From Rotaria sordida (lineage: Eukaryota > Rotifera > Eurotatoria > Philodinida > Philodinidae), in assembly GCA_905250125.1 (NCBI GenBank), contig CAJNOL010000700.1, forward strand, positions 46,190-110,189: a DNA stretch of 64,000 bases. The letters are read 5' to 3'. A program made the position numbers and the translations under genes. The notes under the pieces were generated by a model that saw only the letters and a program-made list of their open reading frames with translations, did not search any database and was not told the DNA's origin. Shown here one piece after another: positions 11,168 to 21,829 of the stretch (positions are counted from its first letter, which is position 1; each line of letters opens with the position of its first letter).

Positions 11168-12535
11168 TTAAATGTTTGCGTCATCGAACTTGGACTGTGT
11201 AGTGATTGGTGTTACTGTCTTGCGTAATTTTCGTCTAACCCAAGATTGAAGCGTATCTCTGATGAATCGAATTGAATGTGGTACAGTGATTTTCAATATG
11301 GTAAGGATGCCACCAATGAGTCCAAATAGTGTCGTAACGATGTATACAGGTGCATTTCGTTCATTTGTCGTGTACGTACATTCAACAGGGTTACACTGAG
11401 CAAAATATGATTGATAGAAGATTTGTCGGTTCCATCGATCCACCAACATACGATCCAATATTTGACCAACGGTCTCCTCTGGATTGTTCAATGATGAATT
11501 CAAAGCCGATGAGTTTCTGGCTCTATCGGGTATAAGTATATAACCTGGTATGCTTAAAATATCGGGTAAATGGTCAATAGTGGTTTGGTTATAGAAAAAC
11601 TGTAATGTTGAATGTCGCAATGATTCTAGTATATAACATCCGCTGTAGAAATTGCCCGCGGAAAACATGTAGTCTAGTGTATGATTTTGAATATTAGAGC
11701 GATAAAACGCTGCCTCTTGATAACAGTCAGCTGTTTGATATTGGCAAGAACAATTTTTGCCGCCATAAGTTTGATAAACCGAGATTGCTTGTAAATTTCC
11801 GGCCACAAACATTGGATAGGAATCAGTTTTTTCCGCTGTTTGCAATACATTTGCACTGGTGGTGCTCTGTATTAGCTTTAGTACGTTGATGAATGAATGA
11901 GTCGTTTCCAGAATAAACTGATCGATGGTGGAATTAATTTCTAAAAGAAACAATCGTTCACTGATCATCTGAGTAGAGACATAACTTGAATTGTACAGGA
12001 TATTAACGCCTTTCCATAGAGTTTCATTTACATACTGACATAAACTGGAAAAGAAATTCATGGATTTACCGGCGACTGTATGAAAATCTATATTAGATTT
12101 GCGTGAAATATCGTCATTGTCGTACAGAAATGTAACCCAACCGACTGCGTCGGATAAATATTTGATCCAGTATTGCTGAACAAAATCACTTTGACATATC
12201 TGATGATAATCAGCACTGATCTGAATAAATACACCGTAGGGAATGGAAATATTTGAGCATGGACATTGTATTGCATCATGTTCAACCACTAAACGGTTAT
12301 AGTCGAAGAACGAAGGAGATTTAACAATAACGGTCTTACTCACGACCGCCAGAGACAAATAGAATGATAAGATCATGAGCGATAAAATGAATAGAACGAT
12401 CAGTACTCGAGTAGATGTGATCTCTGTTTCTATTTCATGCGGATCAGTCGACAAATTCCACCGAAATATGTTTAGTGTCTTGAAATAAGTTTTAACGTTC
12501 TCCCAGATCTGTTGCAATTGTCGACGATATGGCAT
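11168..12535 (-). CDS. Two-TM, cysteine-rich ectodomain membrane protein, paralogue A
   Basis: A 455-residue open frame. Segment 43-66 (VLIVLFILSLMILSFYLSL) is a membrane span after a cytosolic tail ending ITSTRV. Then comes a ~330-residue ectodomain with CPCSNISIPYG, paired cysteines (NCSCQYQ, QCNPVECTYTTNE) and many N-glycosylation sequons. A second span (VYIVTTLFGLIGGILTIL, ~403-425) and a short basic tail follow. Topology (two TMs, large Cys-rich extracellular loop) resembles DEG/ENaC channels, but I do not see their diagnostic motifs, so the family stays unnamed. Two relatives follow upstream on the same strand (13678-15053, 15919-17322). The ATG at 12535 sits right after a TTTTTTTATAG splice acceptor, so a non-coding or very short 5' exon is possible. 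Function unknown; receptor- or channel-like by topology only. Confidence 0.8.
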   Translation of the reverse strand: MPYRRQLQQIWENVKTYFKTLNIFRWNLSTDPHEIETEITSTRVLIVLFILSLMILSFYLSLAVVSKTVIVKSPSFFDYNRLVVEHDAIQCPCSNISIPYGVFIQISADYHQICQSDFVQQYWIKYLSDAVGWVTFLYDNDDISRKSNIDFHTVAGKSMNFFSSLCQYVNETLWKGVNILYNSSYVSTQMISERLFLLEINSTIDQFILETTHSFINVLKLIQSTTSANVLQTAEKTDSYPMFVAGNLQAISVYQTYGGKNCSCQYQTADCYQEAAFYRSNIQNHTLDYMFSAGNFYSGCYILESLRHSTLQFFYNQTTIDHLPDILSIPGYILIPDRARNSSALNSSLNNPEETVGQILDRMLVDRWNRQIFYQSYFAQCNPVECTYTTNERNAPVYIVTTLFGLIGGILTILKITVPHSIRFIRDTLQSWVRRKLRKTVTPITTQSKFDDANI

Positions 12536-13677
12536 AACTATAAAAAAATAGATGATTTGAACTTCCTTTTAAGAAAGTCTTTATGAGCACATAGCCAACC
12601 ATCTTTGCATTCTGTATGATGAGATAGATATATGTGAAACTTTGGTTCAGATGCTTCCTATTATTCTCAAGATCTAAGAAAATAAATTTTGACTGTGTCA
12701 TCATGACTAGTTTCCATTAGCTTGATTTCTCTCAGTTTGTTCTCTAAAAATAGTCAAAAATCGATCCTATGAAGGTGTGAAGGCGACAATATTTAATCGA
12801 TCAGTTAGTTCAAAAGATCCTTCGCTAACAAGCAGTGTTCATCTATCGATTTACTCAGTTCCTTGACTGTAAGCCTTTGAGTACTTGTGTCGCGGTGAGC
12901 TAAATGGCAAAAATGAACTGCAAGTTGAATCTATATTGTGGGTGTGGGTGAGGATAGATGTGGATGTAGGTGTATCTCTCTTCTCTCACACGGCCACGTC
13001 CACACCACGCCACACCGACATCTACGCTTTCATAGCTTAAAGAAGTTTTTACCGAGTAGTGAACAGGAGGCAAAAAAGGCGTGCCCTACAGTACTTTAGT
13101 CGATATAGTTGGTCTTTCTTGGAGAGTGTCACATTTGATAATACTGATTGCCTGATGATTATTTTGTTTATGCAACATCTTTGTTTAGTTCAACAGGCCA
13201 AACAATCTTCTTATATTAATAGAAGCTCGCTCTTGAGGCAACACCTCAGACTCACAAACGGTGTTTGCTAAGCTGCGATCATTGGTTGATATAAAAAATT
13301 CTATCTGGACCTGCCTGTATCAGTGTTTATCTGACCTACTTGGTATTTTTCACCAGTTTTTTCGTACAGTTCTATACTCACCATCACGGAAATTATTGCT
13401 CAATTAGCTAAAAAGATTCCGAATTAATTAGCGGCACACTCTAAACTTTTCCCTCGCATAACGTAGAGAATGTGTCAAAAACGTGAATTTTTTTACAAAT
13501 ATATTCAACGTTTGTGACACGTTTTCTAATAGGTCCTTGCGACGTGAGCTGTCTACGGTGCATTTTTCACATTATACGACAAAAAAAACAGAATGCAGAT
13601 CAAAGAAGTGATCTCAGTCTGGCAAAAATTTGGACCTGTAACGGAAAAGTGAATTTTAGCTCGTGTTCATTTTCCAA
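12536..13677. other. Intergenic between paralogues A and B
   Basis: Holds a telomere-like hairpin and no recognisable coding sequence. Open frames at 13059-13271 and 13514-13696 show no domain. Confidence 0.5.
12937..13019. repeat. Telomere-like fold-back tract 4
   Basis: G-rich arm (TGTGGGTGTGGGTGAGG...GATGTAGGTGT), loop CTCTCTTCTCTC, then a degenerate C-rich arm (CCACGTCCACACCACGCCAC). The loop is the TCTTCT orientation of the family's conserved AGAAGA loop. Confidence 0.75.
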
Positions 13678-15053
13678 TCAGCTCAAGTTAGTGTAATTAT
13701 TCACCTCGTGATTTATGTGATTGATTGCTTCATAAAATAAACGAAAAAGAGTATGTTGCTTACCAATATTTATTTCATTGGTATTTCGTTTTCTACGTAG
13801 ATATTTAACAATAGTAGGTGTAATATTTTTCAGTGTGGTAACTAAACCACCCAAAAGTCCAATTAAAGTTGTTATGACATAAGTTAAATCCAATTTCTTG
13901 CGAAACGTGTATGTGCAAACAGCTGGTTTACATTGATCGAAATACGAGTTGAATGACACGTTTTCTTGCCATTGATTAACCATTAATTGATTGATAATCT
14001 GTTGGATGCGTGACTTTGGCTGAAATATATCGAGATTTAATACTTCAAAATCCATGGCTGTTGAATTAATCGGAAAATATATGCGTGTCATTGCAGATTC
14101 TAGCGCATTTAAACAGATCTGATCAAATATACAGCGCAGATCGGACACTAATGTCGCTTCAATGATAGAACAAGACCAATAGAGTCCTGGCACATTCCAT
14201 GAGTCAACCTGTGATTGCTCTTTACAGAATGACGTCGAAAAACAGGAGCAATCGGTGGCGCGTAAAGTGCCATGATAATAATACATTAAATAAGTTAAAT
14301 TAATATTAGTGTCCTCGTTCAAAACACCTAAAAAATCATACGCGTCTAATGCCGTGACGGATATAAGTCCATTTCCGATGGTTGTATGTCGAACCAGTGA
14401 TATTGAACGATTGAACGATTCGATCATGTTTTGCTGAAACGAATCGATAAAACCTTGACTGGAACTGTGAAATATATCATATGTCAGCACATTAGCTGCG
14501 ACCAATGACGTGGAATTAAATATAGCTAAATTACGGTAGATGGTTTTCTGTGATAATCGACATAAACCAGATATTATACGAAAAAATGTTGGACCCCAAA
14601 ATGTAAATTGAGTCTTAAATTGATACATTTCACGTAGAGTATCCAGACTGGATATGTTTATCGTGGGATTGGTCCATTTTTCAGAAACAAAATCACTAGT
14701 ACAAACAGGATGCTGTTGGAAATCCATTGATATAAATTGATCGTATTTGATTGAAAGTGTGGTGCATGGACAAATTAAAGTATTTGGATATTTATTGTAC
14801 AGTTCCAAATAGAGTGAAACAGACGGTGATTTGATTGTAACGGATCGTGTGACGGTGACCAAAGACGTGTAAAATGTTAAAATGAGAATGCAAATTACTG
14901 TCAAAAGGACGACCACCCGAGTGGATATACGTTCATGTTCAATATCGAACTGAGAGACGGCTGGCGGATAGGAGCGTATGATATTAAACATTTTTAGTGC
15001 ATCAATAAATTTCTGCCTTACAATACGCAGTCTCTCACCAACACTTGCATCAC
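13678..15053 (-). CDS. Two-TM, cysteine-rich ectodomain membrane protein, paralogue B
   Basis: An in-frame ATG lies at 14991 (437 residues), but the frame stays open upstream to a splice acceptor at 15054-15055. The extra 20 codons (...RLRIVRQKFIDALK...) look like the cytosolic N-terminal helix of paralogues A and C, so a short first exon further upstream is likely. Landmarks match A: ISTRVVVLLTVICILILTFY (TM1), 'V.IKSPS', CPCTTLSIKYDQF, HPVCTSDFV, CSCFST, QCKPAVCTYTFRKK, YVITTLIGLLGGLVTTL (TM2) and a basic tail. Many NxS/T sequons indicate a secreted-side ectodomain. Identity to A and C is modest outside these blocks, so the duplications are old. Function unknown. Confidence 0.8.
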
Positions 15054-15918
15054 CTAAAATTCATTGAATTATTTGGTCAACAAAGAATTGTCAGCGTAGG
15101 CTCTCAGAAGTAGAGTAGTGAACAATAGCAAGATTTTTCTTAGAGAAAAAAGAGGGATCTATTTCAGACCCACAGCTGATGTTCTATCACATGTAACACG
15201 GATAGACGAGGTATGTCCAATCCGAAATAAGTCCTTTTTCTTTTTTCTACTTACACGTTCTCATGTCCAATGGATCGAAGTTGGGAGTATGATTTATTTT
15301 TATTTTTATTAGCTAAAATTTTAACACCAACGCAGGTGAACAATAAACACAAATTCAAAAGAATTTTTGTAATTTTGAAAATTTTTGAAAAACTTTCTGA
15401 CCCAACTTTTCGTTGTCAACAATGTTCAAGACCTGAGAAATAGGTTTTCCTAAACCGTTGATGAATTATCAGCAGAGCCATTATAACTTCCTGAGAAATC
15501 GTGTAATTGGTTCTCAATTTCCTTATAGTTTCATGTTTCCCAAAAACCAAAATAATACGTTGTCCACAACATTTTTCATACTCACACCTACATCCATGAA
15601 CAACCAAGGAAGGAAGTGTGTTTGTGTAGATCTGAACATTATTATAGAGATTGCATTATTTTGATTTTTGGGGATCGTGAAACTGTGAAGGAATCGAGGA
15701 CCAATGCTTTATCTAAAAGGTTACATCATGGCACGAAAACAGTTCTACTTCCGAGGAATGTTAGGATACGTTCAATTTTTATCAGTCATAGCCTTATATC
15801 GATCGAATAATGCAACCGTAAGATTATGACTTGAAACAAAAACACTCAATTGCATTTGAAACGTTTTGTCACACAAGAACAGAAATTCTGTAATTTCACA
15901 CTTTCATTCAAAAACTAA
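15054..15918. other. Intergenic between paralogues B and C
   Basis: Probably contains the first exon and promoter of paralogue B. I could not place an in-phase ATG exon. No repeats or other genes recognised. Confidence 0.4.
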
Positions 15919-17322
15919 CTAACCATCGAATTCTTTTGACTTGAGAATATCCTGAACAATTAGACGAGAAAAAAATAGTATACCATCCTGGAAGTCAATA
16001 GTTTGACGAAGCAAAATATAAGCTTCGTCCTTTTTCAGTGATCTAGAAGGATAGTCATCAATATCTGAACGGTCTGTCTCACCTCGATTAATTTGAACAG
16101 GTGCCTGTCGCTTCCTTCGTCTCAAAAATGTTACTGGTAGTGGTACGATGATCATTAACACCGACGTGAGACCTCCGATCATGCCGATAAGAAATGTCAC
16201 AATATAAATCCAACCATTTCGTCCATTGTAAGTCAAGGTACAGTGAGATGGTTGGCATTTTTCATAATATGAACTATAGGAAACATTTTCAGACCATTGA
16301 TCGATCATAAACTGTTCGATCAGACGTTGAACGGTTGAATTTGAATCCGAAGCAGACAATGACCTTAATGCAGTGATATTGAGAGCGGTAGAATAATTCA
16401 ATTTCGATTGAATTTCATTTAAACAAGTTGAATTGTAGAAACATTCAAGAGTCGATTGCATTAAAGCTTCAACAACATAACAGCCAATTCGAAGGCCGGT
16501 TATTTCAAATTCATCGCCGCTAGATACATTTTTCACAGTCATTAATTGTGTACATTTGTCTGACGTTTGACAAGAGCAATTCTGTGAATATTGCATTGGC
16601 ATTATCGGAATTTTTACTTCGTTTTTTCGGCGACGTTCATTATAAGAACTAGTGTACATACTGGACATAAGTTGATTTCCGCTTGTTGTCAAACGAATTA
16701 TATCCAATGTACTGAGAAATTCTGTTCCTGCAGACGATTTAAAAACGTTGATGATCTCGTGGACCGTTACATCGAAAATATCCTTCGCCTGTACCAAAGC
16801 TGAAATATATTTTGTTGAATAAAAAGCAGTGAGAGAATTACTGATCACTTCATCTCTGGCTAGATGGCATAAATCTGCTAATAATTGAAACATATATGGA
16901 CCAATTTGTCGAAAATCATTTTTTGACGGGGCATAGTGTGATAAATTTATCAGATAATCGATCCAATTCGACGATACAAACTGACTTGAACACAGCTGAT
17001 GAAAAACTGGTTCGACCGTAACAAATGCTTTGTAGGGGATGGAGACGGTAGTACAGAAACAGGTTAGAGAGAAAGCACCGTATTTGTCGTATAATGATTG
17101 GTATTTAGACAGACTTGGTGTCTTCACTATTTCAGTTTTTTGAATGACGATCAGTGAAGTGTAAACGGACAGAATTGCAATGAGCAGACCGAGGAGAACA
17201 AGAAATACTCGGGTAGAAATGCGTTCGTCAGCAACATCCAATGGATCAGTCGATGGAGGATAAGATTTGAAAAAGTTAAGCGAGGCAAGAAAATTTCTCA
17301 GGTGATGATAGATGCCGGTCAT
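15919..17322 (-). CDS. Two-TM, cysteine-rich ectodomain membrane protein, paralogue C
   Basis: A 467-residue frame from the ATG at 17322; the frame is open another six codons to an acceptor AG near 17342, so an upstream exon is possible. TM1 (VFLVLLGLLIAILSVYTSL) follows ERISTRV; 'EIVKTPSLSKYQSLYDKYG' and CFCTTVSIPYKAF start the ectodomain; LCSSQFVSSNWI, NCSCQTSDKC and KCQPSHCTLTYNGRN follow; TM2 is WIYIVTFLIGMIGGLTSVL. The C-terminal tail is longer than in A and B (about 65 residues) and includes a basic RRRKRQ stretch and an acidic/serine segment. Third member of the tandem minus-strand array; no domain name can be assigned from sequence alone. Confidence 0.8.
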   Translation of the reverse strand: MTGIYHHLRNFLASLNFFKSYPPSTDPLDVADERISTRVFLVLLGLLIAILSVYTSLIVIQKTEIVKTPSLSKYQSLYDKYGAFSLTCFCTTVSIPYKAFVTVEPVFHQLCSSQFVSSNWIDYLINLSHYAPSKNDFRQIGPYMFQLLADLCHLARDEVISNSLTAFYSTKYISALVQAKDIFDVTVHEIINVFKSSAGTEFLSTLDIIRLTTSGNQLMSSMYTSSYNERRRKNEVKIPIMPMQYSQNCSCQTSDKCTQLMTVKNVSSGDEFEITGLRIGCYVVEALMQSTLECFYNSTCLNEIQSKLNYSTALNITALRSLSASDSNSTVQRLIEQFMIDQWSENVSYSSYYEKCQPSHCTLTYNGRNGWIYIVTFLIGMIGGLTSVLMIIVPLPVTFLRRRKRQAPVQINRGETDRSDIDDYPSRSLKKDEAYILLRQTIDFQDGILFFSRLIVQDILKSKEFDG

Positions 17323-17697
17323 GATTACGTGCGATGTCAAGCTGAAATAGAAGAATGAGCTGTTTTATTTTCAAATCATAAGGAAGTTCATCCATTTTAC
17401 CTGCAAAAATTATTCTATGGGATTCTGAAAATAATTCAATTGTAATAGATTTTACTTTTCTAGCCGCATAAATAAATGTGCGCAAATAAACAAGCTATAC
17501 AATGAAATTCGTGAGGTTTCTTCGAAATGAAGTAAATCTAAGCGAAAAATTGAGCACAGCAGCTAGTTTAATTGTTTTTTCACAACGAAGTAAAAAAAAC
17601 ACTAGTGCATTTTTATTTTTCAGTCAGTATAGAATCTATTCTTTTCCGAGAATAGAACTTTTGCCGAACGAAAAAGGTCGAGGCTAAGAGGACATGG

Positions 17698-18335
17698 TAA
17701 ATTCCGCTTTCCAGGAAATTCAAATTTGGCTGCACATCAAGTGGAGGATGATTTACAAGAACAGTGTTAATGTAAAAATATTCAGTGCTTATCTTCATAA
17801 ACATAGATATACAGTGTAGGACTATATGTATAACTGTTCGCATGGTACTTGGGGAAAAAGATGTGCATGTAGAAGAATTCTGTTATCTCTAGTTTCATTC
17901 ATTCATGGTACGCATTTTTATGGAGATATAGTATATGATCTGTTAGGGATGCATTGTGATGGGTTGGGATGGATTGGGTTGGATTGGGTTGGGTTGAGTC
18001 AAGTGAATGAAGAATATATATCCATAGATGAATATAAAAGAGATGAGTTGATTTCGTGTGTGTTTGGGTTGGGTTGGGTTGGGTTAAGTGAATGAAGAAC
18101 ATATGTGCATAGATAAATTTAAAACAGACGATGTGATTTCGGGTTGGGTTGGGTACTTGACGCAATGTAACCTAACCCAACCCAATGCAAGTTAACTCTA
18201 ACTTAAACTTAAAGTTTTTTCTATATTCCTTTTTAATACCTGATTTCGCGGTAATTATCTTTAAAGCATTGAATTAAATTTTCATGAAATTTCTTCTGTA
18301 GTTATTTTTTTGAATTTCCTGGAAAGCGGAATTTA
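17698..18335. mobile_element. MITE-like element with 27-bp perfect TIRs and TTGGG minisatellite
   Basis: TAAATTCCGCTTTCCAGGAA plus ATTCAAA at 17698-17724 is repeated as its exact complement at 18309-18335. Inside are two ~110-bp direct repeats, each beginning with GGGTT arrays (17958-18000, 18065-18086) and sharing AGTGAATGAAGAA, then a third short GGGTT array and a complementary AACCTAACCCAACCCAA run at 18169-18185. No coding capacity. GAGGCTAAG occurs just outside both ends (17681 and 18346), a possible duplicated flank. Confidence 0.75.
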
Positions 18336-20148
18336 CTATCGCATGGAGGCTAAGCAACAGAATGTTGAAAAAGCTTGACCTATCCCGATGGATTTCGAAA
18401 GCAATGTCGAACTCTGTATGCAATAATTTGTGCATATTAATATTTGGCTGTAATAAAAGTACCGAAAATGTCTTTGTTTTTAGTCTCTTGCTATTCCTCG
18501 TGTACGTTTTGATGGCCCTTGAGCAAAATAGGTAAGTAGCAAGTACAAGTAAAAAGAAGTCTGGTATTTGGTTGATAGATGATCAACAGACACGGGAGGA
18601 AAATTCTCTTTCGCAGGAAATAAAAAACGATACATGAATCAGCTCAATGACAAACAAGCGTAGAGTTCAAGGAAATACCTCTTTCTCTCTCATTTTAGTT
18701 CTGTCGTCTATTTTCACAACATAAGAACGTCAATAAGTGATTTTAATGTAAACTGTTTGATCCTTTAAAAATGAACCAAGTACAAATCGCTTGCTGATGC
18801 TATAAGTCAGAAAATAAAGCGAGAAACACTCATCAGTATGACTTTTTATCACCTTCAGATCATTGAACAGCACTTACTATATAGGCATTAGATCTGCATT
18901 AGAAACAGAGTATTCTTTGTAAAACAAAGTACGGTCATCTCGTATGTGTATTCATTTTAGTACAGCAAGAACATTATTGAAGCCAGAAAATTTGTTTGAG
19001 AGGGGAAGATAAAAAACGTATTTTGGTCTCATGCTAATTGCTTCATAGAGATGAAAAGCGATAGAGTTTATTGGTTTCGGATGAAATATTAAGGCAATTT
19101 TTTTTGTGTGCTCACATATAGCTTCTTCGAAGTAACTGGTGGCGCACAGAAAATGATTCTCACGATACGTAGCTTATATGTTAGCCGAATTGGGTTACTG
19201 AAAGAGAATATTTTCAGAAAATTCCTCGTTAATTTTCTATAAAACTTTGTACTTCTTTCATCTTGAACTGGCTTCAGATTTTTTCCAACAACGAACAGCA
19301 CGAAGTTGCAAAAAGTTCCCTGCTGGGAACATCAAAACAGCTATCTAACATAAATATTCCGCGATGTAAATGGTTCTATTTGTCTTATGATAATTAAAAG
19401 ACGGCGCGAAATGATCAATGAAATTGGGTTCATCGAATTATCATAACCTTTCCGTAGCCTGTGCGCTGCACGCACTAATTAGCAACAAAAAAGATGATAT
19501 TAGAATTGAAACGAGAAAGCTTACAGCGCAATCCTTACGAGATTAAAATGTGGAACACGACAGAATCACTTCAATAATGAACAGAAAAGTAGAATCATGC
19601 GGGACCAATCCAGGCATCTAGCCAGAAATTTTCTGACGGGAGGTCCTACCACGGAGAAAAAAGTATTTTGCGTTAGAACAATTGTTTTTCCCATACCCAC
19701 CAACAGGGAATTTTTTTCTAAGAGGTGGATCCAGACTTCATGGGCTCCTTGGATACGCGCTTGTATCAGTTCCACTCTCGGTCTCGGTTCCGACGGGGCC
19801 GGATAGGGCCAAACACGTTGGTGCTGGGATCGGAATCGGAACCAACTCTTGGTTCTGAAAGTTGAATCTGATCTGTAAATGTTTCTGAATAACGTGCTGT
19901 AGCAATCATCATTTGTTGCAAAATATATGCATTTAAGAGCGTTTCTTCTTTATTTCTAATGCATTAAAATAAAAAGTGTATCATTGAGCTGGCAACTTTT
20001 TGGACCCAGAATCAGAACCACAAGATCGTGGTGCCGCAGAACTCTACAGAAACGTCTTGCAATTCGATCACTCACAATATTCGGTACTCCCTTTTTAGTG
20101 AATTGTGATCGATACAAAGTCCGGTAGTAGACTCTGATCCCTTCATCA

Positions 20149-20247
20149 CATCTGTCACGGTCTGTGAGGGGTGGAGACTTCAATTTTCCCGCTATTTTCT
20201 TCAATACTCATTTACAACTGTGTTTCACAACAAAAAAGTGTCGATTC
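20149..20247. repeat. Dispersed ~100-bp repeat, copy 1
   Basis: Contains CATCTGTCACGGTCTGTGAG, a G-rich stretch, CTTCAATACTCATTTACA and TGTGTTTCACAACAAA. Diverged copies with the same order of blocks occur at about 29259-29372 and 29577-29685 inside the long-TIR element. Confidence 0.65.
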
Positions 20248-20941
20248 GAAAATTGGCTATTGTCAGAGAGGAAATGGCATACTCCAGCAATCCAACATTG
20301 TCAGGGAGTGCAGGAGTGCCTGGGATTGCGGGAGTGCGCTGGATTATTAGAGTGTCGAATTGCTGTTTCACCCTCGGCTTTTGAACTAAACACTTCTCGA
20401 AGAAGTAATTATTCAAGATATACGCAAAAATGATCTCGCATGTGGGTCCTACAAAAAAATGAAATCGTGCTCGGTAAAGGTAGCAAAACAGATTGTTTCT
20501 GTTTCTGGTCCCGGCTTCACGATTCTTTTTTTGCCCAGTTTTCTTCTTATTCTACAAAAACAACTCAAGAAGTAGGTTTCCAAAACCTGAATCGGAGCTG
20601 ATGCTGCAGCTCTCTGATGTAAATGAAAATAAAATAAAAATATTTACAAATTCAATTCCAAAGATTTCCGACACGAACGAACAAAGCGGACAATATTTTC
20701 TCATCAGAAGATCAAAGACTTTCGATTTTAACTTATTGGGCCAATTCGTTTCAGGCGTATATGCTAGCGCCATTTTCTGGAGTAAAGCAAAATTTAAAAA
20801 ACAATCATTTCCGAGTTTCTACGTGTAATGGAAAATTACGAGAGAAAGTTCTTTTGAAACTTCTTTGTCTCCAATTCATTGATCGCATCGTGCATCGGAA
20901 AGTGACAGAAATTACTCAGGCACACAAAAAAGCGAGCTATA

Positions 20942-21190
20942 TCCACGTTTCAGGAATTGAAAATTTCATCGAATTCTATATCACTGCTCAGGATCACTGA
21001 CGCCATCTACTACACTATCCAGATTCTGTTGGAATTGAACAACTTCAAGAAAATCAAGCAATTCTGAGAAATATAGCAATTCCATAGAATTCTACATCGT
21101 TGCTAAGTAACGCTAACTATATAGATAGTGTTGGAGATCAAGAAATTCAAGAAAAATTAGCAATGGTATAGGATTTTACGCTACTACGTT
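20942..21190. repeat. Degenerate ~105-bp tandem repeat
   Basis: Two full units and a partial third share ATCGAATTCTATATCACTGC-like and CAAGAAAATCAAGCAATT-like blocks (for example ATAGAATTCTACATCGTTGC in unit 2 and ATAGGATTTTACGCTACTAC in unit 3). Strongly diverged, non-coding. Confidence 0.5.
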
Positions 21191-21829
21191 AGACAGAAAA
21201 GTCTTCCAACATCACTTTTCATGATAAAGTTCTATGAGGTTTGCTAGATTTGTCAAAAATGCTTCATTTCCTTGAATGGCTGACTATGTTGCAGATGTAT
21301 TGTTCGTTAGATTCCGTCAGTTTGTAGATTTTCACAGAATTTCCAATTTCTGGAACGTGAGAATTGCTAGAAAACGCACATTGTTGTAGCAATATAGGCT
21401 CGAGCTCTTTGGCAAAACACTTACCTTTTTTTAACTATCGAGACAAAATAAACACTAAGAGAGGCATTTTTTCATACATCAAAACGTTTTCACTGATGAC
21501 AAAGCAAGTGACAGCTAGAAAGGAAAAAGACAGATGTTATTTAGGTAATTAAAAAGCAACGGTATTGCAGTGAATGGAATAGAGAATCAATTGGAAAAAA
21601 TGTTGACTTTGAGTGAGAGTGAAAAGAAAAAACTACTGAGAAGAGCATTTTTGTGCCATTCACTTTTTATACTAATGAAAAAGTAAGAGCGAGAGAAAAG
21701 AAAATGAAGTGAAAAGAATTGAGATGTTTCGGCTGGATGGAAATAGAGAAAATTAAGAGTGGTTGTATTTATAAGGCAGAGGAAAGGAAGCCAGATGGCT
21801 CTTTTCTATTGAATCATTTGTACGATAAC

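Larger units (their letters stand above)
18336..21829. other. Long intergenic region with decayed repeats
   Basis: No gene recognised over 3.5 kb. It contains a hairpin of GGTTCCGA-type sequence near 19770-19845, one copy of a ~100-bp repeat (20149-20247) and degenerate ~105-bp tandem units (20942-21190). The promoter of the NHL gene should lie in the last few hundred bases. Confidence 0.5.

Noticed and set aside
17826..18165. Frames with LGWIGLDWVGL or NPTQTHTK repeats
   Set aside because: Translation of the TTGGG minisatellite inside the MITE-like element.
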